Positions 1 through 7,894 of a DNA stretch of 64,000 nucleotides are shown piece by piece. A program made the translations under genes and the position numbers. The DNA lies in assembly GCA_964527835.1 (NCBI GenBank), contig CAZGNV010000018.1, forward strand, positions 1 to 64,000, read 5' to 3'. The DNA comes from JAFDCJ01 sp964527835. GTDB lineage: Bacteria; Desulfobacterota; Desulfobacteria; Desulfobacterales; JAFDCJ01. The notes beneath the pieces were generated by a model. That model made no database searches, was not told the DNA's origin, and worked only from the letters and a program-made list of their open reading frames with translations. Numbering within the stretch: position 1 is the stretch's first letter; every line of letters begins with the position of its first letter.

Positions 1-36
1 ATCGAAAACTCTATCGGACTGGTTTATTGAGCCCCA

Positions 37-54
37 CTTTTTACGGGACCGTCA
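37..54. repeat. Dispersed repeat family C, partial copy
   Basis: The stretch CTTTTTACGGGACCGTCA matches one end of the 45-bp element present in full at 7091-7135 and 9458-9502 and partly at 31556-31575. The other end of the unit is not recognisable to the left, so this is a partial copy. It stops 3 bases before the first possible start codon of the next gene. Confidence 0.6.
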
Positions 55-57
55 AGT

Positions 58-456
58 GTGAAGACAATGCCTTTTAAAGAATGTGCCGTCTGTGGTTTCA
101 CCTGGCCCACGCGCCTGGATTTTCTCACAGATACCGCCGTCGAGATATTCGGCTACCAGGTCAACTTTGATAACCTGACACTGGGATTGTTCCTGTTCAA
201 CCATAATTGCCGCAACACCCTGTCAGTCCCGGCCGGTGCTTTCAAAGATCTTTATGACGGCCCTGTTTTCGAAACCCGTGCCACGGGAACCGAAGAATGC
301 CCCGGTTACTGTCTGCGGCAAAGCGAACTGAACCTGTGCCCCGCGCAGTGCGAATGCGCCTATGTCAGGCAAATACTCCAGATTATCATCAACTGGCCGA
401 AAAATCCGTTCAAGTCCACAGATGATTCCCCGTTCCTGGAAACCGGTGAAAGCTGA
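58..456 (+). CDS. Small cysteine-rich protein of unknown function
   Basis: I do not recognise a named domain. The 132-residue product has eight cysteines: a CxxC pair at 9 and 12, a single Cys51 in the motif FNHNC, CxxxC at 81/85 and CxxxCxC at 94/98/100. This spacing suggests a metal site or disulfides. There is no signal peptide or membrane segment, so a cytoplasmic metal-binding protein is the simplest reading, but that is inference. The start is uncertain: GTG at 58 follows directly on a repeat, and ATG at 67 would remove only three residues. The next gene, a lipoprotein, begins about 25 bases after the stop, so the two may be cotranscribed. Confidence 0.6.
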   Translation: MKTMPFKECAVCGFTWPTRLDFLTDTAVEIFGYQVNFDNLTLGLFLFNHNCRNTLSVPAGAFKDLYDGPVFETRATGTEECPGYCLRQSELNLCPAQCECAYVRQILQIIINWPKNPFKSTDDSPFLETGES

Positions 457-481
457 AAGACCTGGAAAAAACCCCCGGCAG

Positions 482-1141
482 ATGGCAGTGATGGCTCTGC
501 TGGCGGGACTGGTGACCCTTGCGGCCTGTGCCGGCCATGTTGATCGTTCCGGGAAAACCATCGGCCCTCCTCGCCGGACGGAGGCCCGAACGTTTGTATT
601 CCGGTGCGAAGACGGCTATGGCTTTACCGCCAGGATCGAAGGACAGACCGCCTGGCTGTTTTTGCCGGGCCAAACTGTTGATCTGCCCCGCGTGCCTTCG
701 GGCTCCGGAGCCAGATACAGCCGGGGGGCGATCACTTTCTGGAACCAGGACGAACGGGCACTGCTTTCAGCCGATGGACAGAGCCACCGCAACTGCAAAA
801 ACAACCACTCCCAGGCCATCTGGGAACATGCCAAACTCAACGGCGTTGATTTTCGGGCCGTGGGCAATGAACCCGGCTGGCACCTGGAGATCAGCAGCGA
901 CACGCTGATATTCGTCGGGGATTACGGGCAGACGGTCTTCGAATTTAAAACGCCGCCGCCTGCAGTCTCCCCGGACCAACGGCAGACAATTTATCGGGCC
1001 GCAAACGGCTCCCACCGCCTGGTCGTCCGGATACAGGGCCGCCGCTGCCACGACACCATGAGCGACGAAAAATTTGAAGCCACCGTTTCCGTGAGCCTTG
1101 ACGGGCAGCAATACCAGGGATGCGGCCGGGCGCTGCACTGA
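482..1141 (+). CDS. Lipoprotein with MliC-like domain
   Basis: The predicted 219-residue product starts with a short hydrophobic signal ending in a lipobox (LAAC, lipidated Cys16), so it should be anchored in the outer or inner membrane facing the periplasm. Residues about 35-105 resemble the MliC family of C-type lysozyme inhibitors: FRCEDGYGF at the start, then an alternating aromatic/charged beta pattern and paired cysteines. The second half begins VGNEPGWHLEI, a motif typical of MliC/META-like lipoproteins (COG3650-type). The start at 482 was chosen because it gives a clean signal peptide. An upstream in-frame ATG at 422 and one at 362 overlap the preceding gene. A role as lysozyme inhibitor is inference; the fold assignment is moderately firm. 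Confidence 0.7.
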   Translation: MAVMALLAGLVTLAACAGHVDRSGKTIGPPRRTEARTFVFRCEDGYGFTARIEGQTAWLFLPGQTVDLPRVPSGSGARYSRGAITFWNQDERALLSADGQSHRNCKNNHSQAIWEHAKLNGVDFRAVGNEPGWHLEISSDTLIFVGDYGQTVFEFKTPPPAVSPDQRQTIYRAANGSHRLVVRIQGRRCHDTMSDEKFEATVSVSLDGQQYQGCGRALH

Positions 1142-1162
1142 CAACCCTTTTATCGAGGCGAC

Positions 1163-1399
1163 ATGATGAAAAAAATGACGGGCTTGCTCCTGATCGCACT
1201 GTTGCTGGCGGGCGTTTTGTTTCCGGCCTGTGCTGATGACAAAGAGAACGGATCCCCAAAAGGAAAAATTGAAACCTTCACCCACGAGACAGCCGAAAAA
1301 GCGGTCAAAAAGATGCGTACTCCCATCAACAAGGCCCGGGCAGTTAAAGACCTCCAGGAAAATCGCGGGCACGAAATAGAAAAAAATATAGACGAATAA
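1163..1399 (+). CDS. Small exported protein
   Basis: The product is 78 residues with a positively charged start (MMKKM), a hydrophobic core and a cysteine at the end of the signal (FPACADD). It could be a lipoprotein or be cut after ACA. The mature part (about 55 residues) is highly charged and Lys/Glu-rich with no recognisable domain. A fair ribosome site (GAGGCGAC) precedes the ATG. It follows the MliC-like lipoprotein by about 20 bases, so the two probably form an operon of envelope proteins. Function unknown. Confidence 0.6.
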   Translation: MMKKMTGLLLIALLLAGVLFPACADDKENGSPKGKIETFTHETAEKAVKKMRTPINKARAVKDLQENRGHEIEKNIDE

Positions 1400-1478
1400 G
1401 GTGCGCCGGACTGCCCTGATACAATCCACAGCACCGCTGGTGCGCTGGTGGCATTGACCGGATACCCGAGACAGTTCC

Positions 1479-2444
1479 ATGACCGACAGCCTCTTTGACC
1501 GGGTGCGCGACGCCTGCCGCCGGGTGGCGGAAAAATCCGTTCATGTACGGATAGACTACCCGTCCATCCCGGCCTATGCCCGGTCACTGCCCGATGCGAA
1601 AACCATCCGGCCCCAGCTCGATCCCGGCTGCCATTACCTCGACCGGGGGCGGGATACCGTCGCTTTCCTGCTGACCCTGGATGCGATCAACTTCGGGTCC
1701 GGTTTTTTTCCGCAGATGCGCAAACGGGATGCCATGTCGGGCTATTTCACGGTGGCCGCCGCACTAAATGATGTTTACCATCAACACGGCCCGCTTTCGG
1801 CCCGGCAGCTGGCCGCCATCACTGCCTCGCAGTGTACCCGGATATTCAGCCAGGATCCTGCCGACGACATCATGCAGCAGCTGATGGAACATTTTGCCCG
1901 GGCCTTAAATGACCTCGGCCGTTACCTGCTGGACCGGTTCGATGGAAGTTTTACCCGTCTGGTGGAAGCCGCCGGGGCATCGGCCGCCCGTTTCGTGCAC
2001 CTGCTCGGTCGAATGCCTGCCTTCAATGACGTCCAATTGTACGACAGGATTGAGGTTCCGTTTTACAAAAGGGCCCAGATAGCAGTCGCCGACCTGGCCA
2101 TCGCATTTAAGGGACAGCACTGGGGGCATTTTGACGACCTGCAGGATCTGACCATCTTTGCCGACAATGTCGTGCCCCACGTCCTGCGGCTCGACGGCAT
2201 TCTGGTATATGCACCGCAGCTGATCGAACGCATTGCGGCCGGCACGCTGCTGCCGGCAGGCTCGGCCGAAGAAGTGGAAATCCGGGCCTGTGCCGTCCAC
2301 GCGGTGGAGCTTATCAAAGAGCGGATGCACCAGGCGGGAAAAACCATCAGTTCCTGGCAACTGGATAACCTGCTGTGGAATCGCGGCCGGCAGCCCCGCT
2401 ACAAAGCCGTCGCCCGGCACCGGACACGAACGGTTTTTTATTAG
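1479..2444 (+). CDS. Queuosine salvage protein, QNG1/DUF2419 family
   Basis: The 321-residue protein matches the queuosine 5'-phosphate N-glycosylase family (QNG1, formerly DUF2419), which releases the queuine base from queuosine nucleotides so it can be reused for tRNA. Diagnostic stretches are DAINFGSGFFP near residue 70, FADNVVPHVLRLDGIL near residue 230 with the family's aspartate, and EEVEIRACAVHAVELI near residue 265. Length is normal for the family. No queuosine transporter or tRNA-guanine transglycosylase is nearby, so the partner steps must lie elsewhere. The family is best known from eukaryotes, with scattered bacterial members. Assignment to the family is confident; activity here is inferred. 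Confidence 0.85.
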   Translation: MTDSLFDRVRDACRRVAEKSVHVRIDYPSIPAYARSLPDAKTIRPQLDPGCHYLDRGRDTVAFLLTLDAINFGSGFFPQMRKRDAMSGYFTVAAALNDVYHQHGPLSARQLAAITASQCTRIFSQDPADDIMQQLMEHFARALNDLGRYLLDRFDGSFTRLVEAAGASAARFVHLLGRMPAFNDVQLYDRIEVPFYKRAQIAVADLAIAFKGQHWGHFDDLQDLTIFADNVVPHVLRLDGILVYAPQLIERIAAGTLLPAGSAEEVEIRACAVHAVELIKERMHQAGKTISSWQLDNLLWNRGRQPRYKAVARHRTRTVFY

Positions 2445-2493
2445 CTTTTTCCAGCGGCAAGACCGTCTTAAACAATATCGAAAAGGAACCACG

Positions 2494-2820
2494 ATGACCG
2501 GCCAAACAGATGCCAGCGCCGAAATCATCGGCATTTACGACCCGGACAGAAAGGGCATTTTCATTCATCGCGACCAGCTGGGCAGCAGCCCTTTCAAGGT
2601 CGGCGACAGATTTTCGGTGCGCAAAGGCAAGCAGGAGCTTTTTGCAATGACCCTCATAAAAGATGATCAGGGCGAAATCTTTTTTGATAAAAAAGGAATA
2701 TTTATCGAGCGCACCCGTCGTATCGACATTTTGCTCGGGGGTATCTTCGATGCCTATCATGTTTTCATCGAACCTGAATTGCCGGCCTGCCTCAAGATCA
2801 AGCCACTGGAAAATCAGTGA
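2494..2820 (+). CDS. Conserved hypothetical protein, 108 aa
   Basis: A well-placed ribosome site (AAAAGGAACC) precedes the ATG at 2494. The 108-residue product has no signal peptide or membrane segment. It looks like a small beta-rich domain (IIGIYDPDRKGIFIHRDQL, then KVGDRFSVRKGKQELFAM), reminiscent of SpoVT/AbrB-like or small beta-barrel folds, but I cannot name it. It follows the QNG1-family gene by 49 bases on the same strand. No function proposed. Confidence 0.6.
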   Translation: MTGQTDASAEIIGIYDPDRKGIFIHRDQLGSSPFKVGDRFSVRKGKQELFAMTLIKDDQGEIFFDKKGIFIERTRRIDILLGGIFDAYHVFIEPELPACLKIKPLENQ

Positions 2821-2886
2821 CCCAAACGGGGACCGGCCGGCATCAATTCGCCCCGGCCTGAAAACAAAAAACGAGTTCAATGACCC

Positions 2887-4704
2887 ATGCAAATGCAAGC
2901 CGGCGATGAATACGGGGCTCCCCCGCAGCGGGCATACCGCAATATCGTACTGGGCGCTGTGAAAACGGCAATCCCCGCCATGGTGATTGCGCTGGTTTTT
3001 ATTATCTATTCCAGCGCGATCAACGCGCCGTTTCATTTCGATGACGGCCATAACATTGTGGATAATTCCCACATCCGCCTGATGCGGCTAGACTGGAAGG
3101 CATTGCAGCAGGCGGCCCTGAAAAGCCCCTCGCCCAACCGGCCCGTTGCCTATGTCAGTTTTGCCCTCGATTACTATTTTCACGGCTACAACCCGGCGGG
3201 CTATCGCCTGGTAAATATCGTCATTCATCTGGCAACCGGTCTGTTCCTGTTTTTATTGGTAACCACCACCCTGGGCCTGCCATCGTTGCGGAATCGCTAC
3301 GACAGCCATCGCTGGATCGCCTTTGCGGCCGTACTGATCTGGCTGGTCCATCCCCTGCACACCCAGTCGGTCACTTATATCGTTCAAAGAATGAACAGCA
3401 TGGCGTCCATGTTTTACGTGCTGTGCCTGTTGTGCTATGCCCGGGCCCGGCTGGCCGGAAGTGGTTTTATCAAATGGCCGCTGGCCGCCGGGTGTCTGAC
3501 AGCCGGCGGCCTGGCGTTGGGCACCAAGGAAACGGCCGCCACCCTGCCGGTCTTTATCTTGCTTTATGAATGGTTTTTTTTTCAGAACCTCGACCGGCAG
3601 TGGCTCAAGCGCAACATCATCTGGCTGGCGGCGGTGCTGCTGCTGTTTGTTGTTCTGGGCCTTATCTATCTCGGCGGTCATCCCCTGGCAAGGGTCATGG
3701 CCGGCTTTGCCCACCGCGATTTCACCCCCCTGCAGCGGGTACTGACCGAGTTGCGGGTGGTCCTGTTATACATGACCCTGCTGGCCTATCCCCACCCGCA
3801 GCGCCTGAACCTGGATTATGACTTTGCCCTTTCCCGTTCGCTGACCGATCCACCGACCACCCTGCTGGCAGCCGCGGTGATCGTCGGCCTGCTGGGGCTG
3901 GCGGCCTGGACCGCCAGAAAAGACCGCCTGCTTTGCTTTTGTCTGCTCTGGTTTCTGGGCAATCTGGTGATTGAATCCTCCCTGATCGGCCTGGAACTGG
4001 TATTTGAGCATCGCACCTACCTGCCGTCCATGCTGTTGATCCTGGCAGTGGTTGTTCTGGCGAATCGCCATCTCCGGTCAAAAATATTGAAGATTACAGC
4101 CGCCGCCTGTATAGTGCTGGTCTTTTGCGCCTGGACCTATGAACGCAACACGGTCTGGAGCAGTGCCGTCACGCTGTGGGCCGACACGGTTCAAAAATCA
4201 CCGCACAAGGCGCGGCCCCGCAACAACCTCGGCAATGCCCTCAAACGCCGGGGAAAACTTGAAGCAGCGATTTTCCAGTTTCGCAGGGCCCTGGAAATTG
4301 ATTCCAACTATGCCAAGGCCCACAACAACCTCGGGACCGCCCTGGCCGCCCAGGGAAAAACCGACCAGGCCCTTGAACAGTTTGCCATCGCCCTGCAGCT
4401 CAACCCACGCTATGCGGCCCCCCACAGCAACATGGGGGTTGCGCTGGCCGCCCAAGGACGATTCGATGAGGCCATCGCCCATTTTTTGCAAGCCCTGCGA
4501 CTCAAACCGGATTATGCCAAGGTGCACAACAACATAGGGGCCGCCCTGGTCCACCGCGGGCGACTCAAACAGGCCCTGGGGCATTTCTACACAGCCCTGC
4601 GCCTCAGCCCCGACGACCGGGATGCCTATAACAATCTGCAGATATGCCTGCAGCTGATTCAAAAAAAGGCAGCGGATACAGGAATTTCCGCCGGACCCAA
4701 ATAA
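2887..4704 (+). CDS. TMTC-like membrane protein with C-terminal TPR repeats
   Basis: The 605-residue protein has about ten hydrophobic segments between residues 20 and 420, followed by a soluble tail. The first loop carries HFDDGHNIVDN, the acidic pair typical of GT-C glycosyltransferases of the PMT/TMTC type. The loop after it (DYYFHGYNPAGYRLVN) is also characteristic of these proteins. Residues about 438-573 hold four 34-residue tetratricopeptide repeats with NNLG at matched positions, then a partial fifth. In eukaryotes TMTC proteins O-mannosylate cadherins from a lipid-linked donor. Here a glycan transfer role at the inner membrane, with the TPR tail holding a partner, is inference. Family placement is good; substrate unknown. 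Confidence 0.75.
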   Translation: MQMQAGDEYGAPPQRAYRNIVLGAVKTAIPAMVIALVFIIYSSAINAPFHFDDGHNIVDNSHIRLMRLDWKALQQAALKSPSPNRPVAYVSFALDYYFHGYNPAGYRLVNIVIHLATGLFLFLLVTTTLGLPSLRNRYDSHRWIAFAAVLIWLVHPLHTQSVTYIVQRMNSMASMFYVLCLLCYARARLAGSGFIKWPLAAGCLTAGGLALGTKETAATLPVFILLYEWFFFQNLDRQWLKRNIIWLAAVLLLFVVLGLIYLGGHPLARVMAGFAHRDFTPLQRVLTELRVVLLYMTLLAYPHPQRLNLDYDFALSRSLTDPPTTLLAAAVIVGLLGLAAWTARKDRLLCFCLLWFLGNLVIESSLIGLELVFEHRTYLPSMLLILAVVVLANRHLRSKILKITAAACIVLVFCAWTYERNTVWSSAVTLWADTVQKSPHKARPRNNLGNALKRRGKLEAAIFQFRRALEIDSNYAKAHNNLGTALAAQGKTDQALEQFAIALQLNPRYAAPHSNMGVALAAQGRFDEAIAHFLQALRLKPDYAKVHNNIGAALVHRGRLKQALGHFYTALRLSPDDRDAYNNLQICLQLIQKKAADTGISAGPK

Positions 4705-4758
4705 CCCTGTAATTTGGTTGACAGGCTGCCGGCTATATGGTTTTTGTTGATGTTATTT

Positions 4759-4965
4759 ATGGACACTATCCTGCAGAAAATGAAAAAAGGGGTTTATTAT
4801 CCCGGCAGCCAGCTGGGCAAAAAGCATGCATTGCAGTTGCTGGTCGACAGGGGATATCTGCAGCGCCTGGACGGGTCTTTTCTCTGCGGACCGGACAGTG
4901 AGCCGAGTTATTGTCTGACCGCCAAGGGGCTGGAACACAAACAGCTGCAAAACGGTCGTCAATGA
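4759..4965 (+). CDS. Small protein of unknown function, 68 aa
   Basis: The product ends four bases into the next gene (stop and start share ATGA), which argues that it is a real, translationally coupled gene. The sequence (KKGVYYPGSQLGKKHALQLLVDRGYL, described in part) has the feel of a small winged-helix or DNA-binding-like fold with a Tyr/Leu-rich second half, but I recognise no family. The start is uncertain: ATG at 4750 or 4759, neither with a clear ribosome site. Confidence 0.5.
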   Translation: MDTILQKMKKGVYYPGSQLGKKHALQLLVDRGYLQRLDGSFLCGPDSEPSYCLTAKGLEHKQLQNGRQ

Positions 4966-5615
4966 AAATTGTCACCAACCCGACTGAGCAAACCACGGCC
5001 GTCACGGACGCCCTGCTGGCCCTGGCGGCCGGTGCCGGCCTGCTCTGGCTGCACCGGGCGGTTCCGCCCGGCGTGCATCCATGGAAAATCGCCATCTGGT
5101 CGGCGGCTGTCGGCCTGATTGGCATCGCTGCGGCCCTCGGGGCGGCGGCCCACGGCTTTTCCTGGTCGGAAGCGGTTCACTGTCGCCTCTGGCAGGTGCT
5201 CAACATGACCCTGGCCCTGGCGGTCAGTCTTTTTGTCGCCGCAGTCGCCTATGATCTGTGGGGTTTGCGCATTGCTGCCGCTTTTTTGCCGATCATGCTG
5301 GTTGCCGGTTTTGGATTTTACCTGGTGACCCTGCGGTATCCCGGAATTTTTCTGCTTTTCATCATCTATGAAGCCCTGGCCCTGTCTTTTGCCCTGGGCG
5401 CTTACAGCCTGCTGGCCATCCGGGGCACATTGCCGGGAGCCGGCCTGATGGCCACCGGCATCCTCATCAGCATGGCCGCCGCCGCCATCCAGGCCCGCAA
5501 AACCCTGTCGGTCACCCTTATCTGGAAATTCGACCACAACGGGGTTTATCACCTGGTGCAGATGCTCGGGCTGACCGTCTTGCTGATTGGACTTTACCGG
5601 TCGATGGCCCATTGA
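4962..5615 (+). CDS. Seven-helix integral membrane protein of unknown function
   Basis: Starting at ATG 4962, which overlaps the stop of the previous gene, the 217-residue product has about seven strongly hydrophobic segments with short loops, so it lies in the inner membrane. The last stretch (KFDHNGVYHLVQMLGLTVLL) places conserved Asp/His residues at a membrane boundary, a pattern I associate with an uncharacterised family of bacterial membrane proteins (DUF6962-like; not certain). No transport or enzymatic signature is visible. It is coupled to the small upstream gene and followed by the DNA glycosylase. Confidence 0.65.
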   Translation: MKIVTNPTEQTTAVTDALLALAAGAGLLWLHRAVPPGVHPWKIAIWSAAVGLIGIAAALGAAAHGFSWSEAVHCRLWQVLNMTLALAVSLFVAAVAYDLWGLRIAAAFLPIMLVAGFGFYLVTLRYPGIFLLFIIYEALALSFALGAYSLLAIRGTLPGAGLMATGILISMAAAAIQARKTLSVTLIWKFDHNGVYHLVQMLGLTVLLIGLYRSMAH

Positions 5616-5661
5616 GAACAGACACAAGGCCGAATAACTGATCTGCTGCACAGGATTCGTG

Positions 5662-6399
5662 ATGACGACAAAAACGAACAAGCTGCTGGACATCCTGGAA
5701 AAAATCACTGACGATCTGCTGGCTGACCTGCGGCCCCTGCATTTCAAGGCACCGGTCACCCATGTCTACAACCCCCTGGTATATGCCAGGCCCTGCCACC
5801 GGCTCTACCTTCAGCGCTATGCCGCAAGTCCCCGGGAAATCGTCCTGCTGGGAATGAATCCCGGGCCCTGGGGGATGGCCCAGACCGGCATCCCCTTCGG
5901 GGAGGTTGCGGCAGTCCGGGACTGGCTCAGAATCCAGGCCCCTGTCGGCACCCCAGACCGCAGTCACCCGAAACGTCCGGTGACCGGTTTTGACTGCCCC
6001 CGCAGTGAAGTCAGCGGCCGGCGGCTGTGGGGCTGGGCCCAAAAAACCTTTCAAACGCCCGAACGCTTTTTTTCACGGTTTTTTATCGCCAATTATTGCC
6101 CCCTGCAGTTTATCGAAGCCAGCGGCCGCAACCGGACCCCGAATCAACTGCCGGCCGGCGAACGCCGTCTGCTGTTTGCCGCCTGCGACCGGGCCCTGCG
6201 CCGCACCGTTGAACAGCTGCAACCACGTTACGTTATCGGCGTGGGAAAATTTTCCGGCCAGCGCGCCCGGGTTGCTCTGAACGGTTTTGCCGGCACCATC
6301 GCCAGCATCACCCACCCCAGCCCGGCCAACCCCCGGGCCAACCGCGGGTGGGAGAACCTGGTTGAAAAAGAGCTTCACGCCCTGGGGATTCGCCTGTAA
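5662..6399 (+). CDS. SMUG1-like uracil-DNA glycosylase
   Basis: The 245-residue protein carries the two signatures of the single-strand-selective monofunctional uracil-DNA glycosylase family: GMNPGPWGMAQTGIPFGEV near residue 62 (catalytic Asn and base-binding region) and HPSPANPRANRGW near the C terminus (the His/Ser intercalation loop). It should remove uracil or 5-hydroxymethyluracil from DNA at the start of base-excision repair. SMUG1 is best known from animals but also occurs in some bacteria. GTG at 5659 is an alternative start one codon earlier. The next gene begins within its stop codon (TAATG), so the two are likely coupled, although their roles look unrelated. Confidence 0.9.
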   Translation: MTTKTNKLLDILEKITDDLLADLRPLHFKAPVTHVYNPLVYARPCHRLYLQRYAASPREIVLLGMNPGPWGMAQTGIPFGEVAAVRDWLRIQAPVGTPDRSHPKRPVTGFDCPRSEVSGRRLWGWAQKTFQTPERFFSRFFIANYCPLQFIEASGRNRTPNQLPAGERRLLFAACDRALRRTVEQLQPRYVIGVGKFSGQRARVALNGFAGTIASITHPSPANPRANRGWENLVEKELHALGIRL

Positions 6400-7019
6400 T
6401 GGGAGTCCATACCGGATGCAGGCCTTTTTTGCAAATGCAAAACCATCGCTGCCTGCTGCTGCATGGTTTGGCCGTCCTGGTCCTGGTTGTGCTTGGCGGC
6501 TGTGCCGGTGCGCGGCACAGTCAACCGGGACTTCAGCAAAGCCAAAGCGAGGCAGCCGGCACCCTTCGCAGCCCTGACTTTCAAATAATCCGCGCCCTGC
6601 AAAACGATCTGGCCGCCCTTAACCAACATGCGGATGAAGCTGAGGCCCGGCAGGTCGCCCAGACGGCTGTCATCTATTCCCGGCGCCTGGCTGAAAAATA
6701 CGAACTGGTGCGTCCGGCGGTTTTTCACAACCTGCTGGTGCGGGTAGGCTTGAAAAAACGTGGTTTGTGCTATCACTGGACCGAGGATCTTCTCGAGCGG
6801 CTGCAGGCACTGAAACTGAAGACCTACCGGCTGTATTGGGGAGTCGCCCACCGGGGCAGTGAACTGAGCGAACACAACAGCGTGATCATTGCCGCCCGTG
6901 GCCAGGGTTTTGAAAGGGGAATCATTCTAGACCCCTGGCGCAATTCGGGCGACCTTTTCTGGTGTCCGGTACACGCTGACAGCTACCCCTGGCAGCCGCG
7001 GCCGCTGGCTGAATGGTAA
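6399..7019 (+). CDS. Lipoprotein with papain/transglutaminase-like Cys-His-Asp triad
   Basis: The 206-residue product has a hydrophobic signal and a clear lipobox (LGGC, Cys35). The mature domain contains three blocks that fit a cysteine peptidase/transglutaminase fold: GLCYHWTEDL (Cys124), SEHNSVII (His159) and ILDPWR (Asp178). The spacing of 35 and 19 residues is usual for transglutaminase-like folds. I do not know a named family, so the enzymatic role is inference from the triad alone. The ATG overlaps the stop of the glycosylase gene. ATG at 6435 is possible but would shorten the signal. After the stop comes about 70 bases, then a repeat. Confidence 0.65.
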   Translation: MGVHTGCRPFLQMQNHRCLLLHGLAVLVLVVLGGCAGARHSQPGLQQSQSEAAGTLRSPDFQIIRALQNDLAALNQHADEAEARQVAQTAVIYSRRLAEKYELVRPAVFHNLLVRVGLKKRGLCYHWTEDLLERLQALKLKTYRLYWGVAHRGSELSEHNSVIIAARGQGFERGIILDPWRNSGDLFWCPVHADSYPWQPRPLAEW

Positions 7020-7090
7020 CCGCTGACATCCCCTCCTGCTCTGCTTGACTTGCGGCTTCTAATGCATAGTATTTCAGTAGCATTTATTTT

Positions 7091-7135
7091 TGATGGTCCC
7101 GTAAAAAGTCGTTTTCAAGCGCCATCAACCCTTTT
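7091..7135. repeat. Dispersed repeat family C, full 45-bp copy
   Basis: This 45-bp element begins TGATGGTCCCGTAAAAAG and ends GCCATCAACCCTTTT. Its ends TGATGG and CCATCA are inverted repeats. It matches 9458-9502 in the opposite orientation at 41 of 45 positions, all four differences being transitions. It ends 49 bases before the selenoprotein start codon. Confidence 0.85.
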
Positions 7136-7184
7136 CATCATTTTTCATTGCGCCAGCAATCCAATCACAGAAAAGGAGCCTGCC

Positions 7185-7835
7185 ATGAGCCTTGCCGAAC
7201 AACTGAGCGCCTACAAGGAAAATATGGTCAAAAATGCGCCTGCAGAGGCCTTGAAAATCATGCATCGCGCCACCGCGGATTTGCGCACCTCGGGTATTAT
7301 GGACAAGGTGATCAAGGTCGGCGACACAGCCCCGGAGTTCGAACTGCCAAATGCAGCCGAAAAAGTCTTCCGGCTGCAGGATTTTCTTGCCGCAGGCCCC
7401 CTTGTGCTGGGTTTTTTCCGAGGCCGGTGGTGACCTTACTGCAACATGGAGCTGGATGCGCTCCAACAGGTACTGCCCGAAATCCAATCCCTGGGGGCCG
7501 CCTTTGTCACCCTCTCTCCGCAGCTGCCCGAATTCAGTCTCAAATTTGTCCAACAGAAAAAATACAGCTTTGAACTGCTCAGCGATCCGGGCAACCGGAC
7601 GGCCCGTGATTACGGTCTGGCTTACCGCCTGCCCGATGATCTGCAGCAAATCTACCTGCAGTTCGGCCTGGATGTTCCCAAGCACAACGGGGATGATTCC
7701 TGGACCCTGCCCCTGCCGGCGCGATACATCATTGACCGCGACGGCATTGTGCGCTATGCACAGGTGGATGTCGACTATACCATCCGCCCGGAGCCTGAGC
7801 ATACCCTGGCCGCGCTCAGACAGCTGCAGGCATAA
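7185..7835 (+). CDS. Selenocysteine-containing peroxiredoxin (UGA read as Sec)
   Basis: One reading frame runs from ATG 7185, behind the ribosome site AAAAGGAGCC, to 7835, interrupted only by TGA at 7431-7433. The peptide before it (GPLVLGFFRGRW) and after it (PYCNMELDAL) together form the active-site block of AhpC/TSA-type peroxiredoxins, normally FFRGxWCPxC. The TGA is exactly where the peroxidatic cysteine sits, giving Sec83 with resolving Cys86 in a U-x-x-C motif. A hairpin just downstream fits a bacterial SECIS. Read through, the protein is 216 residues with the expected length and the usual C-terminal half (RYIIDRDGIVRYAQVDVDYTIRPEP). It should reduce peroxides in the cytosol. Sec insertion genes are not in this window. 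Confidence 0.92.
7447..7465 (+). promoter_or_regulatory. Putative bacterial SECIS hairpin
   Basis: Immediately inside the coding region after the UGA, TGGAGC (7447-7452) pairs with GCTCCA (7460-7465) around the 7-base loop TGGATGC. The loop begins 19 bases after the UGA and has G at its second and third positions, which agrees with the known bacterial SECIS rules (a short stem, loop 16-37 nt from UGA, a G at the loop start). It would bind SelB to direct Sec insertion. Confidence 0.75.
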
Positions 7836-7894
7836 CCGACGGCCGGCAGCCGGATGGGGCGGGGACAAGGCGGCCTGAACAGAAAGGGGCTTTT

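Noticed and set aside
7431..7433. Frameshift or nonsense mutation in the peroxiredoxin gene
   Set aside because: The TGA is in frame, sits at the peroxidatic residue, and a SECIS-like hairpin follows; the flanks are intact coding sequence.
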